From the NCBI GenBank assembly GCA_014529385.2, contig CM043966.1, forward strand, positions 37,855,239 through 37,919,238: DNA of 64,000 nt. The letters are read 5' to 3'. A model generated the notes under the pieces. That model was given only the letters and a program-made list of their open reading frames with translations. It searched no databases and was not told where the DNA came from. Source of the stretch: Adiantum capillus-veneris (taxonomy: Eukaryota; Streptophyta; Polypodiopsida; Polypodiales; Pteridaceae). This document shows, one piece after another, positions 20,645-31,168 of this stretch (its first letter is position 1; each line of letters opens with the position of its first letter). Both the position numbers and the translations under genes were made by a program.

Positions 20645-23600
20645 AATGATATATTAACATCTTCAAAAAGGCCAAAATGACCTATGAAACCAATCTGTTA
20701 CATGCTGGTGAATCTGATATCATGTCTGAGTACAAAAAAAGAAATTCAAATTGAATCTAGAAGTCTTACTAGCTAGAACTGTGTGGGGTATGTGTGAGCA
20801 CTCATACAATGGGAGCCCAATACAAGAGAGAGATACAATGGGTGATGAATCCATCCTCATCTGCACTCTAGATGTCGAGATAGTATGGCTCAAATCCTTT
20901 GTTGTAGTCTCTATCGAGGCTGTGAAGCTCCTCTCCTCAATCATGGGCGTCTCGATCTCCCTAGCTCCAATGCTCGGTCAATGAGAGTACCGCAGGTGTG
21001 AGTATGAGCTGAGCTTTGCAATGGTGGCTCCTCTATCTGTCCAGTGTTTGGTGTGAAGAAATCAATAATCTGTCTCTGGGATTCTCTCTCTCGAGATCTC
21101 CTCAATAAACTCTCTCTCTGTCTGTGTAACTCAAGTAGCTACAGTCCCAGACAGATGTGGTCCTGATAGCTTATGACTCTTGTGAAGGGTCCGAAAGTCT
21201 TCTCTAAATAGACAGTGGAAGCGACCCCGTATCTCGCAATACATTGTGCACTGACATATATAATGCATCTCTGTCTCTGGCTCTGTATGGCATAGGCGGC
21301 ATATCCTGTTAGCTCCTGGTATCCCTCTGAATTTACCAGTCTCAATCTCAAGCTGGTTGAAGATGTCCGTATTATCTGACCAATGGCACACTGTAACTCA
21401 TGAGATAGATGTGTATCCATATAGCTGGGTCGAATCACAAACCCATCCCCTGTGAGTTGGAGAAGATGCTCTCTATAGAAAGCCATCTTCATGTCAAACT
21501 CCTATCTCGGTTCTATCCATGTGCTCCTGAATGTCCAATTGGGTCAGGTCCTGGTGAACTAGTTGAGTAATCTCTACCTGTGTAAGAGACAACGATGGTG
21601 CATCAAGGGTACTGGAAGAGAGGCCAGCTGTCCATGCTGAATCCATGTATCTAAAACCATGATGACATTTGTGCATACCAGCATGATGTGTCCCCTTGTA
21701 AAGCTAATTGTCTGGAGGACTCCAGGGCCAATATGGCATATCTGTCTCTAGTAGTATCCCATAAGCTGTGTATAAAGGAGATTGGTTTGGTAAGTGCCTC
21801 TATCTCCATGGGGGGGCTGTTAACTCCCCTCTACTCATCTCCTGTGGCACAGAGGCCTTGGATCTAATCAGCCGAGAGATCATAGATACCAAGGGCCTCT
21901 CCATACCTCTCCACCCATCCTGACCCATAGAGGGTCCTTAGACCTGAACCCCATCGAGTATAGCTGAAGCTACCAAGGTATCAGAGAGCCAGAGCTTTGT
22001 TCGGGGTTCCTGGAACTGAACCCGCGAACACATCCTCTCCAATCTTCCCAAGGCCGCATACGCTTTGGTCATTCTAGTCTTTGCTGCTCCCTTCAAAGAA
22101 AACTTTGGCCTAGTGAGACTACCCCATGATAAGTGTATGCATCTGTGTACTCCACGGTCTTCTGTCCATAAGTGATTGTAGGTGCTGATCTCCTGATCCA
22201 TTGTGGTGTGGTGTTAAACACCATAACCTTGGTTTTACCGAGGTTTAAAGACAATCCACTATCCTCCGCAAAGTTATGTAATGCATCCAAAGGTCGTTGC
22301 ATATCCTCCGGTGAGTCAGAGATCAACAAAATATCATCAACATATAACAACAATGGAATCCATGTCCCTGCCAGCTGGGCACCTCTGTCACCCTCTCTGT
22401 CAATGTAATCAGAAACCTCGTCTATATACATACCAAATAGAGTAGGAGACAATGGACAACCTTGTTTCATTCCAATAGTGAAGTGAACTAAATCAGATAT
22501 CCCCTCTGGAGTGCGTACATGTCCCACCACTGATCTGTATAGAGCCATGATCCCCAAAATCAACTCAATGGGCACTCCCATCTCCTGTAGTCTACGCATC
22601 AATCTGGCTCTGGGCACCATGTCAATTGCTTTGAGGAAATTCACAAAGCTACAATGAATCCGTCTCCCATGTGCCCTACCCTCCTCAATGATGGCTCTGA
22701 GTGTCAGAATATGGTCAAGAGTGGAGAAGCCTCTCCTAAAACCGGCTTGTCCTCTCTGCCCATCTGCTCAACTGCTGCTCAAGGATAGATGCATACAACC
22801 GTGCCAATGTGTGTCCAATCATAATAGTACGGTAGTTTCCTTGCTCCGTAGGATCACCTGCCTTGAAGATATAGACACAATAGTAGACAGTCTCCAAGTC
22901 TCAGGTAGACCCTCACACATGACACGATTGAATAGAATTGCAAGAACCTCTCCCAGCATATCTCTAGCATGTATAAAGTGCTCTGCTACTAGACCATCAT
23001 GATCATATGCCCTCTTGGTCCTCATCCTGTCAATGGCCGTCTTTACCATCTTACTGGTAAAGAAGGTACTTGTAGATGGGCATGGCTCAAGAGGATCTGG
23101 AAGGGGTGTCTGTCCAAGGACCGTATATAAGGATGTTGCATACTGACCCCACACATCAGGAGAAGTAATCACTGGGGGAGGAGAGTGCATGAAAGAAACG
23201 CCATGCCTCTCCTGAGTCTCTACTCAAGAACAACTGATATAAATCTCATTCCACTTGAGCTTGGAATGCTCGCTTCTTCCGTCACACAAGGCGCCTGAAG
23301 GCTATCCAAGACTTTCTGTGATTGATGACCCCTAGGAAAAGATCCCTCTGAAGTTGTGCTCTCGTCTCTCTACACTCCTCGTCATACCAAGTGTTCTGAG
23401 GCATGGTCCTAGAACGGTGTCTCTGATTAGGCTGAGTGTGTGGGTAAGCCTCTGCTGCTGCATCATGGAATGTCTCAGTCAGTAAAGTGGTGATCTCCTC
23501 CACTGAGAGTCCTGGCATGGCTGTTGAACATAGACGACTATAGATCTCTTGTGTATAAACACAGTCAGCCTCTGGTGTAAATGTATAGTGGGTATGTGTC

Positions 23601-24446
23601 CTCCCTCCTGACACCTGGGTTGTACTGTACTGAAAGGAGACGGAAAGTGTCAAGAAAGCATGATCCACTACTACACGCACAGGTCTTGGTCCTACTGTGA
23701 AATCCTGAATGCAGGGTATGAATCTCAAATGTGCCATGACATAGTCCACTGTGCTAGCCCCATGCCTGTGTGGATAGCATGTGAAACCGGTCGCTCTAGG
23801 AAAACATTGTAGGCCATTAAATATTGCCAGGTGACGTGTAGTCGCCATCCCTGTGAGATGTCTCCCATACTCTGTCTGCTCTCTATCTTGCAAATGTCTA
23901 TCAAGCCCCAAATCTCCTACATCCAGCTCTCTAAGCATCTCCTATGAAGTGTCATAGAAGACTGTTTGAGCATTGCCCATCCGGGCATTGAAGTCCCCTA
24001 GGAGGAGGATGTCACCATCCTTGGAAAACTCCCATATGTCATTGTCTAGGATTGAAAGGTGACTAGGATTGAGAAAAGTGACTGGCCTCAAGGCTCAGGA
24101 TAGATTGATGTACTCGGGGGAAAGTAGCATATGGCAATGTATAAAAATCGGCCTGTGTCATCCTCAGCCTCACCCACATGTATCTAGCATGATCGTCTCT
24201 TCATACAATGTGTAGAAGGGGCTGTAGCTCCTCTCTAAATAAAACTGCTACTCCCCCCGATCCTCTGCTCCCATGCTCAGATCTTGTGTCAGTCCGGCAA
24301 GCTAACTCCCATCTATATTCTGTCACATGTGGCATCATCTGTCCAGGGGCCCTGTCCCAAAAGCTATCCTCAAAGGCACCCACATCCAACCTATAAAATC
24401 CATTACAATTCCAGGCTGCCATCTTCAATGTGGTCTCACACCGTCA
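20578..24446 (-). mobile_element. LINE-B copy 4, ORF2-only copy with (TC)n tail
   Basis: On the minus strand it runs from ATGACGGTG at 24446 (just at the ORF1/ORF2 junction of the longer copy) through endonuclease, RT and C-terminal cysteine region to the 3' core (20700-20642) and a (TC)n tail of about 60 bases (20641-20578). Both ends abut TC/GA tracts: 24447-24489 on the 5' side and 20578-20641 on the 3' side. ORF1 is absent. Confidence 0.88.
21100..24428 (-). pseudogene. LINE-B copy 4 ORF2 (endonuclease and reverse transcriptase), decayed
   Basis: Endonuclease starts at 24428 (WNCNGF) and continues with GSRGSGGVAVLFREEL and HRHGASTVDYVMAH; an expected Asn in GDFNAR is retained near 24000. 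RT segments at 23190-22819 and 22644-22093 include KQGCPLSPTLFGMY and LLLYVDDILLISD, a YVDD variant of the catalytic box. The C-terminal cysteine motif (CRLCHTEPETEMHYICQC) is near 21300. Breaks near 23940, 23280, 22830 and 22090 show loss of function. Confidence 0.83.
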
Positions 24447-24447
24447 T

Positions 24448-24482
<35 letters not shown>

Positions 24483-24612
24483 GAGAGATGAAATAATATA
24501 TTAACGTCTACAAAAGACCAAAATGACCTATGAGACCATCAAGTTACAAACTGGTGAATCTAATACGAAGTCTGTGTGCTAAAAGAACGACTAACATCCT
24601 AAACAAAATGTT

Positions 24613-24614
<2 letters not shown>
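24447..24614 (-). mobile_element. LINE-B 3' UTR scrap with (TC)n tail
   Basis: Only the last 125 bases of a LINE-B (CTACAACATTTTG... to ATTATTTCATC on the minus strand) plus a TC tail at 24489-24447. It is similar to the 3' end of copy 3 (18810-18940). Its 5' side directly touches another (TC)n. Confidence 0.83.
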
Positions 24615-24672
<58 letters not shown>

Positions 24673-25000
24673 GAAATGATATATTAACGTCTACAAAAGG
24701 CCAAAATGACCTATGAGACCAACTGATTACAATGATGAGTCTAGTACCAAGTCTGGGTACAAACAAAGAACTGATCTAGGAGTGCTACTGACTCCTATGG
24801 TATCATGTCACAATGGTACAGAATGGGGATAAGTGTCACCATGATATAATATGCAGTAGCATGAGGCCTATCCTGATCGACACTCTGGGTGTCGTGCTAG
24901 AATCCTATGGATCCTCTGTCGCAATCTCCGTCGGTGCTGCATGGCTCCCCTCCTCAGTCGCGGTCGTCTCGATCTCCCCAACTCTTTCGCTCGGTCAATG
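24615..25000 (-). mobile_element. LINE-B 3' fragment with (TC)n tail
   Basis: About 330 bases of LINE-B 3' end, starting on the minus strand at ATTGACCGAGCG (the LIDRAKELGRSR codons at the end of ORF2), through the 3' core to a TC tail at 24668-24615. The full-length copy 5 ends directly against its 5' side through a short TC tract. Confidence 0.85.
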
Positions 25001-25300
25001 AGAGAGAGAGAAGTGAAATGAAATGTTATATTAACGTCTTCAAAAGGCCAAAGTGACCTATGAGACCAGAAAGTTACAATGCGGTGTATCTGATACAAAG
25101 TCAGATTAACAAAATAAATTAAACTAGGATAACAAAATATAAATACTGCGGGATCCTAAACTAAGCAGTACAATGTGAAGACAATATGGGAGGGGAGTAG
25201 AGATCCATGTTCATCTGCACTCTGGACGACGAAAGAGTATGGCTTGAATCTTTTGCCATAGCCTCCTTCGAAATTGTGTCGCTCCTCTCCTCCCTCGGGG

Positions 25301-28300
25301 TCATCTAGATCTCCCTAGCTCCAATGCTCGGTCTATGAGAATGCCAGTAGTGCAGGTAGACCTCTCCACCGTCGCTGGTTGCTCCTCTGTCTGTTCTTCT
25401 GGGTGTACAGTATCTAGTGTAAAGAAATCTGTGATCTGTCTCTGGGGATGTCTCTCTTTACCTCTCCTCAGTAAGGTTTCTCTATGCTTGTGTAACTCAA
25501 GTAGATAAAGCCCAAGACATCTTTGATCCTCATAACTCATGACCCTAGATAGAGGCCCAAAACCTTCTCTGAATAGACAGTGAAAACGACCTCGTATCTC
25601 ATAGTACACTGTGCAATGACATATGTAATGTACTTCTGTCTCTGGCTCTAGATGGCATAAGCGGCATATTCTGTTATTTGCCGGTGTCCTTCTAAATCTG
25701 CCAATCTCAATCTCGAGCTGATGTGAGGACGTGAGTATCTGGCCAATGGCACAACGCAAACCATGCGAAAGATGCGTGTCCATATAGCTAGGTTGAATTA
25801 CAAACCCATCCCCCGTGAGGTGGAGAAGATGCTCTCTATAGAAAGCCATCTTTGTGCCCAACTCTTGTAAGGGCTCTATCCATGTCCTCCTCGTGTCCAA
25901 CTGGATCAAATCCTGACGGATGAGTCTATTAATCTCTACCCGTGTCAGAGACCTCAAGGGTGCCTGAAGAGAGTATTGAAAAGGAGGCAACCTGTCCATG
26001 GTGAAACCATGATGTCATCTGAGCATACCAGCATGATGTATCCCCGTTAAGAGCTAATTGTCTGGAGGACTCTAGAGCCACCCTGGCATATCTGTCTCTG
26101 ATAGTATCCCACAGACTGTGTACAAAGGAGACTGATCTTGTGAGCGCCTCAATCTCCATAGGGGGGACAGCTAATTCCGCTCGAATGATATCATGCGGTA
26201 CAGAAACCTTGGCTCTAATCAGCCGGGAGATCATAGATACTAGGGGCTTCTCCATACGCCTCCACCCATCCTGGCCTATAGAAGGTCCCCAAACCGGCAC
26301 CCCATATAACATAGTAGAGGCAACCAAAGTATCAAAGAGCCATAACTTTGTCCTAGGTTCCTGGAACTGAACCTGTGAACACATCCTCTCCATTCCTCCG
26401 AGAGCCGCACCAGCTCTAGTTAGTCTAGTCTCTGCTGCTCTTCTCAAGGAAAATCTCGGCCCAGTAAAGACTACCCCCAGGTAAGTGTATGCATCTGTAT
26501 ACTCCACAATCTCCTGACCATACTTGAAAGTGGGTACTGATCTCCTGACCCATTGCGGTGTGGTGTTAAACACCATAACCTTGGTTTTACCTAGGTTAAC
26601 ACACAATCCACTATCCTCTACAAAATTGCGTAGTGCATCCAACTGTCGTTGCATACCTTCTGGTGAGTCAGATATCAGCACAATATCATCAGCATATAGC
26701 AACAATGGGATCCACGTCCCTGCCAGCTGTGCACCTCTGTCACCCTTTCTATCGATGTAATCAGACACCTCATCAACATACATACCAAATAGAGTAGGAG
26801 ACAATGGGCAGCCCTGTTTCACTCCAATGGTAGAGTGAACTAAATCAGATACCCCTTCTGGAGTGCATACCCGTCCCATCACTGATCTGTACAAAGCCAT
26901 AATCCCCCAAATCACCTCTATGGGCACCCCCATCTCCTGTAGTCTGCGCATCAATCGAGCTCTTGGTACCATGTCAAATGCTTTACGAAAGTCCACAAAG
27001 CTACAATATATTCGTCTCCCATGTGCTCTGCCCTCCTCAATGATGGCCCCGAGTGTCAGAATATGATCAAGAGTGGAGAAACCCCTCCTGAAGCCGGCTT
27101 GACCCTTTGCTCGTACCCCCTCGCCCTCTGCCCAATTACTCAAGTGTTGCTCCAGGATGGATGCATACAACCGTGCCAATGTGTGTCCAACCATGATAGT
27201 GCGGTAGTTCCCAGGCTCTGTAGGGTCACCAGCCTTGAAGATGGGCACAATATTAGACAATCTCCAAGTCTCAGGTAATCCCTCACACATGGCACGATTG
27301 AACAACACTGCGAGAACCTCCATCAGCATATCCCTGGCATGTATAAAGTGCTCCGATACTAGACCGTCATGATCATATGCCTTCCCGGTCTTCATTCTGT
27401 CCATGGCCCTTTGTACCATCTCAGGTGTAAAGAAAGTGCTCGTAGCTGGGCAAGGCTTGGTAGGGTTTGGAAGGGGTTCCTGTCCAGGAACCGTATATAA
27501 TGATGTCGCATATTGGCCCCACACCTCAGGTGAAGTAATCACTGGGGGAGGGGAGTGCTCATGGAAGAGACGCCATGCCTCTCCTGAGTCCCTACTCAAG
27601 AACATCTGATACAAGTCTCGCTCCATTTGGGCTAGGTAAGCTCGCTTCTTCCGTCGCACAAGGCGTCGGAAAGCAATCCGAGACTATCTGTAAGTGATGA
27701 CTCCTAAAAAAAGATCCCTCTGAAGCTGGTCTCTCATCTCTCTGCATTCTTCATCATACCAACTATTCTAGGGCATGCTCCCAGAATGTCGTCTCTTGCT
27801 CAGCTGAGTGTGTGGGTATGCCACTGATGCAGCCCCGTGCAATGTCTCAGTCAGTAGCGTGGTGCACTCCTCCACTGAGAGGCCTGTACCATTTGTGCCA
27901 GCTGTGCCTTCCAATAGACAGTGCCAGATCTCCTCTGAATAAACGAAATCAGTCTCTGGAGTAAATGTATAGCGGGTGTGTGACCTGCCTCCTGATGTCT
28001 GGGTTGTACTATACTGAAATTTAACGGATAGTGTCAAGAGAGCATGGTCAACTGCTATGCCCACTGGCCTGGCTCCCACTGTGAAATCTTGAATGCAGGG
28101 GATAAAGCTCGATTGTGTCATAACATAATCCACTGTACTGGCCCCATGTCTATGTGGAAAGCATGTGAAACCGGATGCTCCAGGAAATTGCTGTAAGCCA
28201 TTAAGTATGGCTAATCCATGTGTAGTCGTCATTTCCATGAGGTATCTCCCATACTCCGTTTGCTCTCTGTCATCTGAGCATCTGTCAAGCCCCAATTCAC

Positions 28301-28820
28301 CCACATTCAGCTCTCTAAGCATCTCATCTGAAGTGTCGTAGAAGACTGTCTGCGAGTTCCACGTTCGGGCATTGAAGTCCCCTAGGAGAATGATATCACC
28401 ATCCCTAGAAAACTCCCAAATGTCATCATCTAGGATAGAGAAAGGCGCTTGCCCTCTGGATGCGGCATACATTGATGTACTGGGAGGAAAGTAACATATG
28501 GCAATATATAGGAATCGACCTGTGTCAGGTCTCAGTCTCACCCACATATATCTAGCATGATCATCTCTTCGTACAATATGCAGTAATGGTTGTAGTTCCT
28601 CTCTGAATAGCACTGCTACTCCTCCTGAACCTCTACTCCCGTGCTCCGATCTCGCATTTGTCCTGTGAGCTGTTTCCCATCTATATCCCACCACATGTGG
28701 CATTACCTGTCCAGGGGCCTAATGAGTCTCTGAGAAGAACACGATATCCTTGTCTTTGAAACTCTCCTCAAATGCGCCCACGTCCAACCTCATAGACCCA
28801 TTACAGTTCCAAGTAGCCAT
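25301..28820 (-). pseudogene. LINE-B ORF2: endonuclease, reverse transcriptase, C-terminal cysteine motif
   Basis: The start is the ATG at 28820 (MATWNCNG), 31 bases after ORF1 ends. Endonuclease: SRGSGGVAVLFREEL, LLGDFNART, HRHGASTVDYVM, VDHALLTLSV. RT (27659-25999): NYRTIMVGHTLARLYASI, GQAGFRRGFSTLDHIL, FVDFRKAFDMVPRARLM, KQGCPLSPTLFGMYVDEV, LLLYADDIVLISD. The C-terminus has CRLCHLEPETEVHYICHC. It would nick target DNA and copy the RNA at the nick. In-frame TAG codons at about 28722, 27770 and 27690, and a frameshift at about 26010 (bases missing within the expected SWFQAHGFSIDR), break an otherwise excellent frame. I see no RNase H domain. Confidence 0.9.
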
Positions 28821-28850
28821 CTTCAGTGTGGTCCCATAGGTCTCGCACCG

Positions 28851-29915
28851 TCATGCAGTACACCGCTTTAAAATCACCACCCGTCCATCTCTGTAGAAGG
28901 CTATCTTTCCCTTCTCACTTGCCGTTGTAATCTCTGGCATTACCTCTCTCATATATGCGAGTTGTGAGAGAGTCAGGTCATCACCGAGGAAAATACATGT
29001 CTTTTTGAGAGTAGGCCTCTTCCTCAAGAATTCCTTCTTCTCTTCCAACGAGGGAAAGCGTAGTATGAGAGCTCTCCCCTTTGAAGAATCACCCGTGCCA
29101 TCACTTTTCTTACCTACCCTCCATGCCTTTGTGTGCAGAGGATTTTCCATCCCCATCATGGATGTAAGGCTTGTGACCTCTTTCTCCACATTGTTTATGT
29201 CTTTGAGACCCGTCACTCTCACATGCAGTGCTCGCATCCGCCTTCTTTGTTGCTCTTCGAGAGTCATGTTGATAAGCGTCGGTGCACAAGGAGTTTCTTG
29301 ACCTTTCCCTTTCTTGGCAACCTCAATCCATTTTTCAGCCTCGTCCGCCTTTTTCTGTGTCCTTGTTATCATCTCCGCCCATGAAGATGTCTTTGCCACA
29401 CTAAGTTTCTCTTCCTCTGTGATCATCCTTACCTGTTCCTTAATTTTGATTTCATCTATTACCGAGGGTTGAAATTCGCCTTCCTCTAGTCCATTGCTTA
29501 CTCTATCAGCAAGCTCTTGTTTAAGGGCTAAGACTTCTTTTTTGAGTACCCGTATCTCGGCGTTTGGGTTCTCCTGTTTGAGGGTTGAGACTTCTTCTTT
29601 GAGTGTCTGTATTTCTGCGTTAAGGCTCTCTTTCTCCTTCTTCCACTGTGCGCCCTCATTGAAGACCATCTGAAGTAGGTTGGCCTTCTCCTTCCACCAT
29701 CCTTCCATCTCTGTTTTCCACTCCTTCATTTCCCTCTCCATCTGCGCCATCCGCTTATTCGTGAGCACGAAGGTTGCCTTTGCTCGTGGCTTGCAAACAT
29801 GTGAGACATTGGCCGCTTCCGTGTCCTGTGCAGGGTCTTCTTCAAGTGGATCCCTTACGGTGAGGCCCAAAGAATTAGGGTCTTCTTCAAGTGGATCCAT
29901 TACGGTGAGGCCCAA
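28851..29915 (-). CDS. LINE-B ORF1, coiled coil plus RRM/CTD-like, open frame
   Basis: A 354-residue open frame. The N-terminus carries a 15-residue tandem duplication (GLTVxDPLEEDP twice, residues 1-30). A long Glu/Lys/Leu-rich coiled coil follows at about residues 55-150 (LNAEIQTLKEEVSTLKQE). The C-terminal third has LHVRVTGL, RALILRFPSLEEKKEFL and, near the end, SEKGKIAFYRDGRVVILKR, which resembles the RRM plus C-terminal domain layout of type II (animal L1-like) ORF1 proteins. No CCHC zinc knuckle is present, unlike LINE-A and LINE-C. The protein would trimerise and bind the LINE RNA. Fold assignment is inference from motif order. Confidence 0.82.
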   Translation of the reverse strand: MGLTVMDPLEEDPNSLGLTVRDPLEEDPAQDTEAANVSHVCKPRAKATFVLTNKRMAQMEREMKEWKTEMEGWWKEKANLLQMVFNEGAQWKKEKESLNAEIQTLKEEVSTLKQENPNAEIRVLKKEVLALKQELADRVSNGLEEGEFQPSVIDEIKIKEQVRMITEEEKLSVAKTSSWAEMITRTQKKADEAEKWIEVAKKGKGQETPCAPTLINMTLEEQQRRRMRALHVRVTGLKDINNVEKEVTSLTSMMGMENPLHTKAWRVGKKSDGTGDSSKGRALILRFPSLEEKKEFLRKRPTLKKTCIFLGDDLTLSQLAYMREVMPEITTASEKGKIAFYRDGRVVILKRCTA

Positions 29916-29918
29916 AGA

Positions 29919-29922
<4 letters not shown>

Positions 29923-29969
<47 letters not shown>
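29923..29969. repeat. (GA)n tract at LINE-B copy 5 5' side
   Basis: About 47 bases of GA directly upstream of ORF1 of LINE-B copy 5. It is either the target microsatellite or part of the 5' leader. Confidence 0.9.
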
Positions 29970-29973
<4 letters not shown>

Positions 29974-30162
29974 GGAGGAGGGGGGGGGGGGGGATAGATA
30001 GGGGGAGGGGAATAGTTGAAAAACTTAAAGTTTAAGTTAAATTAAATAGGGGGGGGGGGGGGAGGCGGGGGATTAAAACTAACATTAAATTAAAATAAAA
30101 ATTAAAAGGGGGGGGGGGCGCGCGATAGACTGAGGGGGGGGGCCCGCGATAGGCAGAAGGAA

Positions 30163-30196
<34 letters not shown>

Positions 30197-30367
30197 GGGG
30201 GGGGGGGCGCGGGGCAGGCAGCGCGAGGGTGCGGGAGCAGCAGGGGGGAAGCGCGAGGGGCAGGGGCGGGCAGGGAGCGCGAGGGGCAGGTGCAGCAATG
30301 GGTGCGGAGCGGGCAGCAGGGCGAGGGTGCAGCGGGGGGGGGAGGGGGGGGGGGGGGGGGGGGGGGG
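29970..30367. repeat. Extreme G-rich block with multiple long G runs
   Basis: G runs occur at about 29981-29993, 30050-30062, 30107-30118, 30164-30206 and 30340-30366, with GCGCGAGGG repeats between 30207 and 30325. On the minus strand this is C-rich DNA between the tail of LINE-B copy 6 and the (TC)n of copy 5. It could be a 5' UTR of copy 5. No protein is encoded. Long homopolymers may also be length-uncertain in the assembly. Confidence 0.7.
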
Positions 30368-30597
30368 AGAGAGAGAAGATGAAATGAAATGAAATGTTAT
30401 ATTAACGTCTTCAAAAGGCCAAAATGACCTATGAGACCAATCAGTTACAAAATAGTGAATCTAATACCATGTCTGGGTACAAAAGAACTAGAAAAGAACT
30501 AGAAGTGGAACAAAATACTACTACTACTACTACAATCTAAAACTACGTGGGTGTAGCAGCTGATACAATAGGTACCCGGTAGAGAGAGAGAGAGAGA
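30368..30597 (-). mobile_element. LINE-B copy 6, 3' UTR fragment next to histone deacetylase exon
   Basis: The minus strand from 30580 to 30377 holds the LINE-B 3' UTR with its core and TTTCATTTCATTTCATC end, followed by a short TC tail (30376-30368). The 5' side touches a (TC)n of about 16 bases (30597-30581) that directly follows the deacetylase exon, so the insertion lies within or beside a TC tract of that gene. Confidence 0.85.
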
Positions 30598-30598
30598 C

Positions 30599-31168
30599 CC
30601 TGCTGAGACCAAGATTAGGTCTGGCTTAAATCGTTGAGCAGCAGGTACAATCACTTCGTGAAAGATTGCAGACATGGCTTCATCACCAGATCCTCCAGGC
30701 AAAGGCAAGTTCAAAGTTGCTCCTTCTCCTGCACCATTACCTGTATCTTCTATTTTACCAGTTCCAGGATAGCTCCCTGCCTGCAATGGCAACAATACCC
30801 AGTTCAAGCGTTGACAGCTTTCAAATTACAGCGTGACAGGAACAAAATAGAGAGAGTGGAGCTGCACTTGATTCTTTTTTTTTTTAAACATTTCAATGCC
30901 TTATGTAAGTACTTACTTGATGAGTAGAAAGGAAATAAATGTCTGGGTCGTCATAGAAAGCGTCATTAGTACCATTGCCATGATGTACATCAAAATCAAT
31001 GATGAGAATTTTCTTTAATCCATGCTTCCGTTGAGCATGCCTGGCAGCAATTGCAATGTTCCCAAATATACAAAACCCCATGGGTCCTGATGGTACAGCA
31101 TGATGACCTGGTGGTCTTACCAAAGCAAAACCTATTGGTGGTTCTCTTTTCATCGTAGATGCTGCTAC
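30599..31168 (-). CDS. Histone deacetylase (class II, plant HDA14-like), two internal exons only
   Basis: Two exons are clear: 31168-30917 and 30780-30599, with an intron of 136 bases (CAA|GTAAGT donor, TTGCAG|GC acceptor, phase 0). Exon 1 encodes [20 protein letters not shown], with the catalytic His pair, and [17 protein letters not shown], with metal-binding Asp and His. The end of exon 1 and exon 2 encode [13 protein letters not shown] and [11 protein letters not shown], ending [11 protein letters not shown]. These are the hallmarks of Zn-dependent deacetylases, closest in wording to plant class II members. The acceptor before 31168 is TTTCCTAG. The donor after 30599 would be G|GTCTCT, running into a TC tract and LINE-B copy 6. 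Neither the N-terminal exons nor the rest of the catalytic domain is in sight. It is either part of a gene with huge introns or a stranded fragment. Confidence 0.85.

Larger units (their letters stand above)
25001..29922 (-). mobile_element. LINE-B copy 5, nearly full length
   Basis: On the minus strand: ORF1 (29915-28851), ORF2 (28820-25301), 3' UTR with the GGTCTCATAGGTCACTTTGGCC core (25066-25030), and TTTCATTTCAC followed by a short TC tract (25011-25001). A (TC)n of 47 bases lies upstream at 29969-29923. The C-rich DNA beyond it (30367-29970) may be its 5' UTR, which would make the element about 5.4 kb. This copy defines family B. Confidence 0.9.

Noticed and set aside
24447-24669. GA tracts as GAGA-type promoter elements or a centromeric satellite
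   Set aside because: Each tract sits at a LINE-B end, which explains it better; no host promoter context.
30207-30325. GCGCGAGGG repeats as a CpG-island promoter of the deacetylase gene
   Set aside because: They lie downstream of the exons in gene orientation and between two LINE-B parts.
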